Shown here: positions 24,011 through 44,862 of the stretch, one piece after another
Position numbering within the stretch: position 1 is the first letter of the stretch
Layout of the letters: each line of letters starts with the position of its first letter
From: Rhynchonema sp. JSB1_4
Taxonomy: Eukaryota; Nematoda; Chromadorea; Monhysterida; Xyalidae
Assembly: GCA_030248065.1 (NCBI GenBank)
Contig: JASAMV010003012.1
Location: 1-64,000 of the forward strand
DNA length: 64,000 bases
Reading direction: 5' to 3'
Program-made: the position numbers and the translations under genes
Notes under the pieces: generated by a model
What the model saw: the letters and a program-made list of their open reading frames with translations, nothing else
What the model was told of the DNA's origin: nothing
Database searches by the model: none

Positions 24011-27000
24011 TCAAGTAACTTTGGTATGTTTGCCGTCTAAAGCGTCCAGATACTGTTTACTGATCAGCTTTGGTATGACCATGTGTCTGAAAATTATTAA
24101 CATTCAATTTGTATTTGAAAAGTCGACATCCCTGTGCGAAAAAAACGAAAAAAGAAAACGAACCTTATCGGCAAGAACAGAAAGCAGATGATCGGGAATA
24201 TCATCTCGAGGAATGGACTGGGAGCGAATCCGCAAGCGCACAACACGGCCAGTTGCAGTAGCTGACAGACGGTGAACAGATGGACTTTACGTTGAGGCAC
24301 CTTGCGAATGTAGTGCGTCGGCGGGTATGCTTGCTGAAAGAAACGATCAGACTTGTTGAAGCTGGATTCGAACTTGACATCTTTGCTCAGTGCCACGTCA
24401 CCACAAAGCGATTGAGCTACACGCACCTGTTCGGTGATGAGAAGTAGCATTCGTTCGAACATTTCGTTGCCGCCTAACGACGTGGCCGCCATGTACAGGA
24501 ACAGTCCGTGCAGCACGGATGTCGGGATGTTGACCAGTGGTGTTGGTAGCAGAACGAACGACGAGCCGAGTATGAGTAGATGCGCGATCAACGACGCTAA
24601 CCGCGTTTCTCGGACATTTGTGATGCTAAAATCGATGAATTTCGCAAAATTTTGCGAAATTTTTTCCACTAAATTCAAAAAGGCACGCTTACACTTCATG
24701 TACATGTCCCTGTGCAACGCGCTCCTCGACATCTGCCAACGCCCTGAGATGCAACGGTGAGTGTGGCAGTGAGCCGTGCATCCACGGTAGACCCAACAGT
24801 GACAGCATGCAATTGAGTGCGGCCACCACAAGCAAGTCGAGATGCGTTGCAGTGCCCTTCTTTAGTCTGTAACGTCAATGAACCATATTGTGCCCGTTTG
24901 CCAGTGCATGTGTTTGTTTGTATTAAACAACGTACTTGTTCTGTGGATTATTCACAATGGCTGAGGTGATGTTTTGATCCATGAAGAACAGAAAGGACAG
25001 CGAAAAGCCGAGTCCGGCGCACGCCAGCCATGCCTGCCACGTCAATGCACTCATGTCGGCGATTTGCACTGTCGGACGGTCGGCGCTCCAATGGAACTGA
25101 TCCTCTGCAAAATCAAATCAATCAATAAATTGATCGACCAAATCAAAAAATTGTGCGATTGATGAAAATCAAGCAGTGCACTAACTGGGCACGTCTCTGA
25201 ACGCGTAATAGCCGAGAAAGGACATCAATAGCACCGAAACGGGCAGCGCGTAGTCAGCTAGAATCTCGCGTCGCGCACGTGTCAGGAACGGACTGAAATA
25301 TAATTACATAACTTAACCATAACGTCGTATCGCTACCGCATAAATCACGTGCATGTGTGGCTGCTTTATGTGTTGCTAAACTGGGCAAAAAACGGGAATA
25401 ATGGTTCACCGTGCGAGAACAAAACTCGCTCACGGCAGTGAATGTCGGAAACGCATTGAAATGTGCATTGTTAAACTTACGTTTTTCTAAAGTTGTATAG
25501 AAATAGTCCGAGCCATAAAGTGCCGAACATGAGCAGAATGTAGAGAATGCTGGTGTCGCGACGACATGTTGACACGTCGATCATATGTGTCAGATTCACG
25601 GTGTCATTCTTGGCGTACAGATCGGCGAATAAAGGCACGTACGATGACTGGTAGTCTTCTATACACTCGTCGGCGTTGTAGTACTCCTTGAAATCTGAAA
25701 ACAAACCACCGGCCTTACAGTGATATCGTCTTATGGCATATAATTTTTGTTAAGCAACTGGGCAACTCACTCTGATGCATAGCTTTGAACGATTCGACCA
25801 CGAACGCAAAACCGATGAACAACGAGAATATTTCTTCAGATGACCTGGAATGGGAACAGAAATTTTTTGAAGTGTATGTGAGGAAAGGAAATTTGGTTTG
25901 GAAGCATACCTCGTAGCGTAGCGCATTACGTTAGACAGCTCAGTGGATGCATAAATAACGAGAAAGAATTGGCACCACAGTCCCGTACAGGCGTACATTG
26001 AATAGAAGTTGGCCTTCATTCGCACTGATATCCGGTATATTACTGAAAGACGAATCAAGGTCATTGAAAAAGCTACATCAAAGCCAGTTCCACAGAATTA
26101 ATGATCGCTTTATTTATGCCAACCTTTCATATAAATAGCTAACGGTGCCGTCGTTAATATGATGATCATTGGTTGCCCACCGAAAATTGCAAAGAAAATG
26201 CCGCCGATCGCTTGAGCAAATATGACTTTCTTTACAGCTGAAAGACACAATGTTTGTTTGATGCTATCCATAATAAAGTAATCTACCGTAATCCATTTGG
26301 AACGCACTAATATTTCCTTCTGTATTGTCGTGATTGAGCACGCCGAATGCGATGGCCGGCAGAAGACACGCAAAGTAGAGAAACACCACTGAACTGAACA
26401 GTTTCTGCTTCGTTTTATGACCCGTTATCCCTAAAACAACCAGGGCACATGTGATAAGGCGTCTTCAGTAGAACACTTCCACGCTCACTAACCATCCAGG
26501 TAGTCCGTTAGGTAGTGCGTGGCGCGACGGTTGAAGTCCTGCTTTAGGCCGCGACCAATGTGCCAGTCGACTCCAAACTAAGAAATGTGAAAATAAAAAT
26601 ATAAGTAAATAATTGACGTTACGCGATTTGGTACAAGAGACACTTACGATGTCTTTCACAATCATTTCACCCAAATCGAAACCGGGCGTTGAGCCCTTAC
26701 GGTTTTTCTGATGCGTTTGTTCGATCGCGAGCTCTTTGGCTGCCTGTAACGTTGAAAATGTGAAGTCAAAGTGGGGTTTAGAGCGTGAAAACAACAAATT
26801 TTGAACAGAAGCGCACCTGAAGCAAACAATGCCTGAATTGATCGACCGACTGCGCCATCACTAATCTCTGCCTGATGTCCATGTCGGCGAACAAGGTGGC
26901 GAACGTTCTGGCTGTTTCCAGCGCCGTTTTTGTGCCTTTCTGAAGCAGTCCGTAAAAATCATCAACTTTGGTACTACTCATCTTTCAAGCTCCTACCGCT

Positions 27001-28927
27001 CGAGTTTGTAGCCAACGAAGGCTTTTATCGGTTGAAAGCACACTCTCACGAATGACTCATCAAGCAAAAACAAATTAAAAAGCGCAGAAAAAGTAAAATG
27101 TACCGCTCTGGACGGCGCGATGACGATGATGATGAATCTGAGGTCCTGCATGGTTCGACCGAGATTGGTCGGATGGCTGAGCCTCGCGATCGCAACGTGT
27201 CTGTGTTGCACCGTCGACAGCATGCACCTGTAAAATTGAAACATCACTAACTGTTTTTTGTCATAAGTATGATACAAGAAAAAATACAGATTTCGACGCT
27301 AACAGTGCACAGATCCATGTTTGATCGTAGTCAAACGTGCCGCCGGCCGTGCCCGTTGTACATATCGACTGTACGGTACGGGAGAGGATGTGGACTGAAA
27401 AAAATTAAGTATTAGCACTGTTGTGAAAGAAAGCAACTTGTTGATGACAAGAACCATATTCTGACATGCGCTACCACGTCAGGCCCAAATAAGTCCATGG
27501 CCCAACGTTGATGCTTCAGTCAGACTATAAAATTAGAGCCTGTGTTTTGTACCTTGTCGGGCGTCGGTCAACAATTCTTCGGGAATTGTGTCGGCCCTTG
27601 TCGTTTTTTTGTCGGGAAAAACGACTTTGTCGGATTATTTTTATAGTTCCAACCCTGGCCGGGGAAGGAATAAAATGTGATATCTGAGCAACACTAGGAC
27701 GCAAACAAAAACACAAAACGCCCAAAGACTGACACAGACAGGGAATGCTAATGTTTCATAAATTCATGATATCTAAGTACACGGTGTTCTATTAGACCTA
27801 GACCTTAGAACTTATGTAGTTCATTATTCTACAAAGGTGGCTTGACTAATTTCTTTTTAGTGGAAGTCAGTTTCATGTCGTGAACTGACAGCACGCAAAA
27901 CAGCGGAAACCGCTGATGTTACACCGCGTCTACAAGATGAACGTACTGATTCTGACTTGGTATCGGGAGATTGTATTCTATCGGGGAATACAATCGTATC
28001 GGATAATTTTTTCAGTCCCACCCCGGCCAGGGTAGGGTCAAATACATCTCAAACTAATGTTGTAATAGCTTAGGCAATAATTGCTGCTCAAACAAGCGTG
28101 TGCGCTCGTTTTGAAGTTCATGTTTGTCAAATGAGGGATGTTTCAGCAGCACCGCAAAACGCATCGAGTGTCTGGAGACGGAACAGTGCGAGATAAAAAG
28201 TCAGTTAAGAAAAGTAATTTTTTATATTATTTTTTGTGGCCTGGTTTATCTTAACTGGGTTAGCTATGTATATTATACGAAAAAAATCTTAAAAAATGAT
28301 AATAAAAACAACAACTAAATAAAACTAAAATTCCAAGCTTACATTGATTGCCTGAATCCTGGGTGAACAGCGCCGTACGCACTTGTTCGGCAGTGAACTC
28401 AGGCTCCTGGATGTCCATCTCGTGGATGATTCTAAATTAAAGAAAATAAATATTTTTCTGTTTAAGTTATAAGTCCTTCTGGACATTTATTTACACATAC
28501 AAGTCACTGACAGCTTGGTTGGTCACGTGGCGAATTGAATTGAGAGAGATTAGAATGACACAAATTTTGCACCAGTTCAACAGTTACAAATACTAACAGT
28601 CTAGGGGATAAAACAGTTTTACGCATTTGAATTGAGCAGCCTCAGTAAGTTATTATTATTCACAGCTGAGAATCCAAAAGTCAGATCCGATCACCAAGCC
28701 TACTAGGTGGTCTATAATTAATTTTTTTGAACGTTTTGCGATATTTTAAGAGAAAAACACCAACTTTGCAAAGATCTCCTCGAGACTGGTTTCCTGCAGG
28801 TCGAGCAACAGCACGGACTTGTTCAGCAGGTGATCGATGTCCATCGTTGCGCGCACCTCCGAGCCGAAATCCTTCATCGGGATCTTCTCGTGCTTGGCGT
28901 ACATCAGCGTGATGCTTTCGTTTTCGG
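24011..28927 (-). CDS. slc4a11: SLC4A11-like transporter, conserved exons 3-20
   Basis: SLC4A11 (BTR1/NaBC1) is a plasma-membrane carrier of the bicarbonate-transporter superfamily. It conducts H+/OH- and is linked to ammonia and water movement, and it was first described as a borate transporter. Exons in transcript order: 28765-28927, 28343-28431, 27304-27394, 27104-27227, 26817-26981, 26648-26743, 26493-26577, 26287-26430, 26124-26237, 25910-26042, 25771-25844, 25481-25694, 25186-25292, 24936-25104, 24693-24866, 24427-24625, 24164-24333 and 24011-24086. Every phase closes. They encode about 795 residues. The cytoplasmic domain comes first ([19 protein letters not shown]), then the membrane domain. 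SLC4A11-type marks are [37 protein letters not shown] and [14 protein letters not shown], where other SLC4 proteins have different residues. The loop in 25481-25694 has two sequons (NDT, NLT). The C terminus ends [12 protein letters not shown]. The end of the first exon could be 28765 or 28759. Confidence 0.95.
27571..27995. repeat. Three hairpins of one design in an SLC4A11 intron
   Basis: ACAATTCTTCGGGAATTGT (27571-27589), GTCGTTTTT with AAAAACGAC (27600-27625) and GATTGTATT with AATACAATC (27969-27995) are stem-loops whose loops all contain TCGGG. The second and third are each followed by TCGGATWAT and, soon after, a CCCYGGCCRGGG segment (27653-27663 and 28022-28032). This looks like a diverged duplicated unit within the intron 27395-28342. 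Confidence 0.45.
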
Positions 28928-29299
28928 CTGCAAATCGAGTTTAGTTTCATGATATTTTACGGGCTGACGCTAAGTTAGAGTACCCTACCTACGTACGTTC
29001 AAAGTTGCATTGTGTTCACACCAAACCGCAACACGCATGGTATGTCGTAGACATAAACATTTTTCCGCCTTTGCGTCAACCACAAAATTATCCTGTGTTA
29101 TCCGCACCACACTTCCATGGATCCGGCCCAAACACACCGTTTTTCACTCCTGTCGCGCTAATTTCCTGTTCCACCTGCGTTTCCGCATCAAAAAGCCACA
29201 TCCTCCCCAGCACCTACAGAGGCCAACACTAACATCAATCCATCCTGATGAAGAATTCAAAAGAAAAGCTAGCACAAGTTCAAACAATCTTCAAATTAC

Positions 29300-30472
29300 G
29301 GTATTCATATCCGTCGTGTCCGATATCGGGCGTATCTAGGCTGCCAAAACTCCTCGTCTCTATCCCTCCGGCATCGATTATGGTCGAACTGCCACAAAGG
29401 GTCACACTGGTGGCCAGAGTACTGGGTGGCTTTAATTGTCTATGATGAGGTCCCGAAACACCAGCGGCCGCTCGCATATTTCCACTCGTCGTGAATCGCG
29501 CGTAGTAGTCGGGCGTACTGATGGTCTTCTGAAGGAGCTTGATCTGCTTGCCGCCTTCGCTCGACGTCAGGAGCACGCCTTGGCCACCGCCCAGCGAGGG
29601 AGACGGCGAGTGGCCAAACAGAATCCTTTGTCCCATTGGAGTGTCGACCGTTCGGTCACTGGACGTGCCGGAAGGCGGCGTTGCATCGTCCTCCGCCTCG
29701 TCCACGCCTGAATGCGGTCGCATGGGCGAGCCAATCAGGGTCTTGTTGGCTCTGAGTAGCACTTGTTTGCTCACGTTCGAGATGGCGCGTCGGGGCGGTA
29801 GATGGAACACCGTTCTTTTGTTCCCGGGACCGCCAAATGAGCCGGACGGACTGTGATGATTGCTGCGCACGCGCTTGCCAATTCGAGACCCCGAACTCGT
29901 ACTTGTGCCTGAGTCTCCAAGGCCACTCGTAGTTGGCGGTGAAGCGACGACTAGCAGAGTCGATGTTTCATTCAGGCTCGTCGACAGCGGCGACGATTCA
30001 ACGCTATCACTTGGCGGTGCCACGGTACCGCCGATTCCGGTTCCAGTTCCATTTACAGGAGGTTCCGCGGTCGTGATCGACTCAGTGGGAGCCACCGCGG
30101 TGCACAGCGACGTCTCGGCTTTCAGTGATTCCTCCATAGGTGACGAGTTTCTCACATTGTTGCTACTGTCCACCATTATCATTGATGCCACGACCCCGAT
30201 GGCGGTACTGCATCGTCGGATTGGGGACGTCGTTGGTGAACCACACCTAGGATGTGGGTGCACTTCAATGTCCGGCGATGGGGTGCAGCACAACGGATTC
30301 GCTATGATGGTGGCCTCGCTGGTTGATGTTTCACCCACGTCTATATATAGTGGTTGGCTGAGTGGCATCAGGGCTATTTGGCCATCGGCACCCAGACCTT
30401 CGTCTTCGTCAATTTCACTGACGTGATTGTTCGTCAATAGCGACATCACGTTAAGCATATCTGGCATATTGA
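29300..30472 (-). CDS. slc4a11: Large N-terminal exon 2 of the SLC4A11-like gene
   Basis: A 1173-base open exon encodes 391 residues rich in Ser, Thr, Pro and Gly, predicted to be disordered. It has an early acidic patch (EIDEDEGLGADGQ) and later basic Arg-Lys segments. The acceptor CACTTAG at 30473 gives phase 1. The donor C|GTAATT at 29300 also gives phase 1 and joins in frame to 28927, making [18 protein letters not shown]. Without splicing, the frame stops eight codons later, at 29280. The exon has no known domain and no counterpart in vertebrate SLC4A11. MPDMLNVMSLL just inside the exon offers another possible start. It could instead be the last exon of a separate gene, but the phase match with both neighbours favours one gene. 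Confidence 0.7.
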
Positions 30473-30529
30473 CTAAGTGGCAACTTTTTTTAGAAACAAC
30501 TGTTAGTTCATGATTTAAAATAATCATAA

Positions 30530-33369
30530 ATTAGAAGCTCTCAAAGGAAGTTGGGCCTATAATGCAGCCTGGCATCGAGAATAACAGGCAAGTGCAATAA
30601 ATATATAGATGCACTATACGTAAACTCATTCGAAATGACGTAAATTACCCGAGACAAACATGTATGTACCTACACTTCATTTTATCAGCAAGACAACAAC
30701 TTGTGTCTAATGACAGCGCAGGTGCGCAGCGTGTAAGTTCACTGTGTGCTTATGCAAGTTCGCAGGGACGTACAAGGTACAAGGCAATTAAACTCGATGA
30801 AGTTCCAATCAGGTTCACGATCTGACAACAGCTTCGCTGGAAAAAGCTTGTGCACTCAAACAGACAACGATGGACAATCACATGATACAACGGAAAAAAG
30901 TGCCAGGTCCGAGTCACCCGCGACTAATGAAGTAAAAGGAGGCGTTGTGCTGACTGTGGCTTATGGCTTACAGTGGCACTTGCGCTGTACCTATGTATAG
31001 GTATACTGCACGTTTGTTTTATTTCTTTATCTGTTGGTTACAAAACCCAAAGTTGCGCCCGCACTTCCGCTGTGCGGCATTGGATTCAGAACTCTGCGAG
31101 CGATTTGGCTTGCGCAGGGTACCCAGCAACACGGTGTGCATTGGGTGCAGTTTGAGGAGTCTCTCTGAATCAGCAATGGTGCAGGATGCGCGCTCAAAGC
31201 GCACTAAAAGCACAACTGATGTAAGCTAAGAAACGAATAAAAAACCGAAACTTGCTCACATGCGCCATGGTTTGTCAGCCATATGGGCAGATCGCGCGAG
31301 CGTTACAGTATATGTATTTCACCATGCACTGGCTCATTTTTGCAACTGTAAGCAAGCCAATATAAATCGCCTAAGTTAGTGAAATGTCTGACATGTTATG
31401 TTACCTACAGTCGCATGTTGAACACGGCGAAGGGGCGCCACGTCTGTTTCTGCATTGTCAATCATGCAGTTCCAAACAAACAGAACACTTTTCAAAAAAG
31501 TATTAGGCCAATTAATTCTGCATTGTGCGACCGATTGAGCGGCGCACGTGGATGTGACCACAGCAAGAGCGGCCAACTTTTTAACGAATGTTGTTTCTGC
31601 AGAGCACTGTCTCTATGAAGTGATTAAAACTGATGGCACACATGGCAAGAAATCTTATTGAACCGCGCTAATAATGTCAAGTGTGATTCATCTAATCCAG
31701 ACTCTGTGGGCAACCAGCGGATAAGCGAAGCTTAATTTCCTGATCCTCCAAAACGAAGGAAGGATAGTCGAAAAACAACGGGATAAGAACAGGATATTAA
31801 AGTTGGACAGCCAAAACACAAAAATGATTGTCTCGCCACGATATGACGGCGATCTAAGAAGCTTAGATTTTGGCCATAGATCGGGACCTTATTATTTATA
31901 GCTTGTGAATCCATCACCGTAACAAATCGCCTATGTCGAAACGCAATATGGGATCCTTATGCACGTATGGCATAGGTACCGAAAACTACTGTAGTCAGGA
32001 GTTGGTACTGCGGCTCAAGAGGATAGTACCCAAGGAACAACTTGTTGGCAAAGAAGCACTGAAACAAAGAACGGAACGGACGTGATAATTATTCATGTTA
32101 GGCTTAATTCCCAGTTGATTCATCATACAGTAGTATACATAGCTGCGTGGGAGTGTTAATAGTACCTATCAAAAGTCTGTCATCTATACCACCAGTCAGG
32201 CTCTGATTAGAGTTCTCCTTTATTTGATGCTGTAGGTTTCTTGGAACTGCGCCTTCTCTGGATTGGAATACTGTACATGCGTGGTCACGCATGTGCAACA
32301 GGGCTACATCCGTACAAGCAGTCCCATTGTGCATTGTGTGTAGACATGGTGTCATCATGCATAATGCATGGCTCACAGTGATCTGCACCACACATGCATG
32401 TGAGATTGTGCAGCAAATGAACATACCATACTGTACACCCGGACACTGCACAGATACAGTATGTGTGCTGCCGTCATATTAGGTATGCCACCACATGGCA
32501 ACTTTTGGCCCAACCACTGGCCTGCTGCACTGTCCCAGATTAGTGAGCGACAGAGGGAGTAGCGGCTCAACTTGGCTGAAATGACGGCTATGCCCTCATC
32601 AAGGCACTACATCATTTGGGGCCTCCGGAAGGTGATGGAGCTGAACTGGCCATGGATTCTATTGTCTACTGTTTCAATATAATGTGCAACTGATTCAAGA
32701 TTGCCATGGCAATCCATAAAGAAGCTCAAAGGTCGCCGCCAATTGATATCTGTGTAGCCAGAGAAGCACATCTGTACATCACAAACAAGGGGCTGGCCGA
32801 AGTAATTCGTGCACGATTCGAGGTAGTGTCACTGTCAGCAGCGCCATTTTGCTCCATTAGCAACACGCGAACACAGCATGGTATAGCAGTATTATAGGCT
32901 CGTGAAACTTTTTTTCGGCTGCATATTGGTCCTCTTGTTTGTCTGTATGGGGGAGGGCAACCCATCTGTGTCAAATAGCCCTGGTCAGCTGATTCCAGCA
33001 AACCAAACTTAATGGTAAATGACGCTGTTTATGATTGAGCACATTATGGAATCGGGTACCAGTGCATCAGCAAGTTATGGAACCATTATCAAAAACGATT
33101 GTCACCAGAGCCTGAACGGAATCGTATGGTGTCTGCCTAATGTCACACAGATGTAAACTCAGCCACAATGTGCCAGGGGCATGGCTTTCGGCTAATCCGC
33201 TGCGCCCTACCAGGTCTATACCGTATACGTGGGGTTGTAGGCGGACATGCTTGGGCGCAATATATAACAAGTTTTTGATTAATTCGGTTGATGTCCTTTT
33301 GCAGCAGTGGCCCAGGCATGGTGTCATGGGGACACCACAAAGTTGGGGCCTAAGCATTGAAAAGGGCGG
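30530..33369. other. Intron sequence of the SLC4A11-like gene, first part
   Basis: No exon with conserved content is visible on either strand. The open frames at 32104-32451 and 33067-33357 (minus) show no domain I recognise. No repeat with clear ends is seen. Confidence 0.4.
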
Positions 33370-41010
<7,641 letters not shown>

Positions 41011-41013
41011 AAC

Positions 41014-41080
41014 CCAAACAACACCACACCCCCCAAAAACAACACCCAACCACCAAAAAAACAAAAATAAAAAAAAATCC
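41014..41080. repeat. A/C low-complexity tract
   Basis: Almost only A and C with short homopolymers (CCCCCC, AAAAAAA). It resembles the larger tract at 60009-60357. Confidence 0.7.
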
Positions 41081-42400
41081 CTTTAACTGATACTTTCCGG
41101 TAATCGGTGCTGTTTTTCTCAAAGTTCGGTGTGCCTTTTTAGCACAGCAGAAGAATTGAGGCATAAATTCTTCTTACTCCAACCTTAAGCTGGCAGCTTG
41201 CCTTCAATAGTCCATTTTGATGACATACTACCCGCCCACAACTTCAGCCAGAGGCACATGGGTGGATAATGGGCCCAGTCAAGACACCATAAAACCCGGT
41301 CAGTTTAACGACGATAGGGTGTGTATACAAACTACCTAGACACACCAATGATGAAAAAACAAAACACGCGCATGAAAAAGATCCAACAAGTCGGGATCAT
41401 GTGTTAGCTCTCTGAACTCGGGAACCAACACTATATGCACAGAGTATCCGACATTCATTGCCAAAAAATGCCAGAAAGAATTAAGGTACGATGGGGTTGA
41501 CGTCTGTACAGCCGATAATGCCATGAGTGAGTGTTACGAAGCCCTGTGTACAATGAAAAAAATGCGGTTGTATTGGCTGCTATATGTCACAGCTGCCCAT
41601 CATGAGCAACATAAACTCTAACAGAGAGTGAGCCAAAAGTCGAAAGAAGCACTATTTTGTCGTTAAGATGCCAGACAGAGTATTGGAACTGTGAAAGAGC
41701 AAGCAATCAAAGTCCAAATGGCCCGTTCCAATGGTAAGTCGACAAAGGCGAAAAAGACCTGTCACTCTTGCTTGGTTTATGCAGCAAAATCGAGATCTGA
41801 AGCGGTTGATTTCTTGGACGCTGCAGAATAAACAGGGCATAAGTTTTTGGACGGCGTTTTGGCACAGGTACTTCGCGCGGTCCGAGCCATACATCCTTAT
41901 TACTAACAGAGCTTATTGCAAATTCTGTTGTTTTCTTGCGTATGCATTATGTGTGGTTAAAAATTAGCGATCAAAAACATTGTACAATATGTACGTAGCT
42001 TGCGCTTGGCCAATGCTTTTTGCTGGCAGGACGAATTTAATATCCGGCCACCGCTACGCAAGAAGCGTCTGTATGATTATGAAAAGTATGTATACAAACC
42101 AGCCCAGACGAGCAACTCAAAAAGTTATGTGGAACAACAAGTTGACGCATTTGCATGCCATGCGGTTTTGCAGCGCGCGCGCAAAGAATGCCCCCGGCAA
42201 AACAATGCATTATTGTGGGCACTTTCTGCTCACACCAACCGGGCCCTAATCGCCAGTAACGTTGAAGGGTACCTATGTCTCAAGCTAAGACACCTGAACC
42301 CGCTGCAGTCCCCGAATAGAGTCATAAGAGCCACTCCATGCAAATCACATGATTTCCTTGTTTGGAGCACTCGGAGTGGCCCACATTATTCCCACATTTT

Positions 42401-42626
42401 GGGTGGAATTTTCGAAACGGTGTAAAGGTCAGTTGGGCGTAAACGTCGGTGTAAAGTTCGGTCGAAAGCTCGGTCGGCGTAGCTCGGTGTAAACGTGAAA
42501 CATTGCCTGTTATTAACGTGGAATGTTTCAAGTTTACACCGAGGTCTATCACACTGAGCTGTCGACCGAGCTTTCCACCGACCTTTACACCCAACTGACC
42601 TTTACACCGTTTCGAAAATATCACCC
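42401..42626. mobile_element. 226-bp MITE, copy 2
   Basis: Same length and orientation as 16398-16623. I count four differences between them by eye, about 98% identity, so the pair moved or duplicated recently. This copy sits in the long SLC4A11 intron. It starts GGGTGGAATTTTCGAAACGG and ends ATATCACCC. The shared right flank TATG may mean the true end is slightly further out. Confidence 0.82.
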
Positions 42627-42843
42627 TATGTTAGGTACCTGTAGCTGTAAGCACCACCAAAAAACTTGGTGAGCCTGTGAAATCACAACGCTCTTGCCTA
42701 AAATGTTTTAAGCCCGGAGCATGACTCAGCACGGCGCAAAGGTTTCCGCATCAAACCCTCCTGCACTGTTTGCAAGGAGGGTGGGGTCCGTTTTTGTGTG
42801 TGCACTATGAGGTTATTTGTCTGCTTGAAAAGCACGTGGCTAA

Positions 42844-43016
42844 GGGCGAACTTAGGTTAAATCCGGAATCCGGAACCCGGAAATAATTTCCATGCCAAAA
42901 TACAAGATGTTTCTGGGCTCAGGAAATGTTTCCGGAAGTTTACATGCAAAGGTAATTGGAACGTTTTTCGGAAATATTTCCGGATTCCGATTTCCGGATT
43001 CAACCTAAGTCCGCCC
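42844..43016. mobile_element. 173-bp MITE with CCGGAATCCGG arms
   Basis: The left arm GGGCGAACTTAGGTTAAATC and the right arm (rc) GGGCGGACTTAGGTTGAATC pair with few mismatches and continue into CCGGAATCCGGAA. The flanks are TAA on the left and CAA on the right, a likely mutated TWA duplication. It is compact, non-coding and hairpin-forming. Confidence 0.65.
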
Positions 43017-43660
43017 CAACAGCATGATGAAAAAGCATACAGAATGCTATGTTATTGACGCATTATTAACCTTTACGTTTAAAAAACAGGATATATGCTG
43101 AAATGAAGTGTGCAATACCTAGGCGATTGTGGCAATTAGGGATCCAACACATTTTCCGAGCCACGTGGTTCTGACGAACGTGCTTGGCATCTTGGACGAG
43201 CTTATTGAGCACCATTTCCTTAAAGGATAAGGTGCACGCAAGGGAGTCTTTGTCCAACCAACGTTCAGCAAAGTAACAAAGCCATACGTACCTACACACG
43301 TGGTGTAGATGCCAAGAAATATGAAAGTTGAAACCATAACCCGGTAAGCCAACCATAAACCGTAACCCAGCAATATAAGCCCACACGAATGCAAAAAAAA
43401 CTTGCAAAGTTGTCACATAGTTAATGTACACCTAGGTGCGTAAAGCACAGTCTGTGTTGAAGCATATACGTTGTCAAAATTCAATTTTTGGCATAATTTG
43501 GCACAAAAAAACCGGCGCCGGTCGAGCTGGGACACATACATACATTGGTATACATGTGCACACCGACGCTGTATCAGTATAACACAACGCTGTTGGCAGG
43601 AAACCACAGCTCGGCCGGAATAACGCGCTGATTTTTTTACTCATTGAGTTTGTTTGATGA

Positions 43661-43745
43661 AAAAAAACTCCGACCCGGTTTTGAACCGGCATGCACATTT
43701 TTGTCAAATCGAAAATGCATGTCATGCACCAACACTAGGGCATCC
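43661..43745 (-). repeat. tRNA-derived SINE-like or tRNA-pseudogene remnant
   Basis: On the minus strand an A-box-like TAGTGTTGGTGC (about 43726-43737) is followed about 40 bases later by the B box GGTTCAAAACC (43677-43687), then GGGTCGGAG and a run of T (43661-43667). The order and spacing match a pol III promoter, but the acceptor stem does not pair, so a working tRNA is unlikely. Confidence 0.4.
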
Positions 43746-44862
43746 GGACACACACTGAAAACATGCGCGTGCTTATACATTATGTACCTCAGCTGGTGAC
43801 CATGAGGCTCCCTCCTGTGACCAGAAAACTTTTCCACCGCAATTCGTGGAACCATAACAGAATACAAGCAATCATAAAAAATGGAACGGCGTATGCACCA
43901 AACGGGTCAAACGGTGCGTGACAGTTCGGGATCCAGAGCCCGGAATCGCAAAGAGGCTGACTGTGGTACATATAGCATTAGCGGGACGGAATCAGCAACA
44001 GCAGATGTCGTAAATGCAAGCACATGAGCCGTGACCCTGCTATACATGCTATCACGGCTGGACAAGTTTCATGGATCCAAAAGAATGTTATAGCAGTAAC
44101 ATTGTGGCACTCCAGTTTGGCGCGAATCAGTTCCAGATTGCAGTTCTTTGAACCGAAATGGTAGAATCGAGCGCAGTTCAAAACCGGACTGGCCGGGGGA
44201 GCCGAATCGAGCTTTCTCCGGAGCGTTACTCAGTGTGACATGCAGCACGCATATTGCAGTGCTCCAGATGAAAAATATTGTGTTGTCTGACCAAAGGCCA
44301 CATACAACAGTGCCGTGGAGGGGACTTCGGAATGGCGGGCCAAAAGTTTTGTCGAGTCGCGTTATGCTATATTGTCATCTAAAAGTGGACAGGGCCATAT
44401 TCCATCGATGCAGCTTTGAGACATTTTTGCGGTGCGCGGGTTTGTTCGCCCGTTTTTTATGCTCGCGTCGCGTGTGAGAGAGCCTAAACATGCTTTTTAG
44501 TGTGTTTAATGCGTGCGCTCAGCTATAATTCAAACCGAGAAATATTGCTTGGAGATAACCGGGCTTGCATGCAAGGCTGTTTGCATATGGGCAAAAAGTT
44601 ATCTTATACTGACGAAAACCGACATTGTGACTGTGATGGTACAATTCCATGCATGGTGGAGGCGTTTTTGCCCGGGACCGGAACGTGGATCTCTGGGCAG
44701 CGCATTACCACCTAATGACTGCTTGAACTGTCAAAAGAGTTCCACAATCCAGCTACAGAAAGTAGTGGACTCATATGCCTGCTCGAATTTATGTGCAGTA
44801 TCTTTTTTCATGTCATTGCAAACTAAAAAAACTTACACCAGACGGACATGTAATCTCCCAGC

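Noticed and set aside
29436..30426. Plus-strand open frames opposite exon 2
   Set aside because: Antisense shadows of the minus-strand exon 29300-30472.
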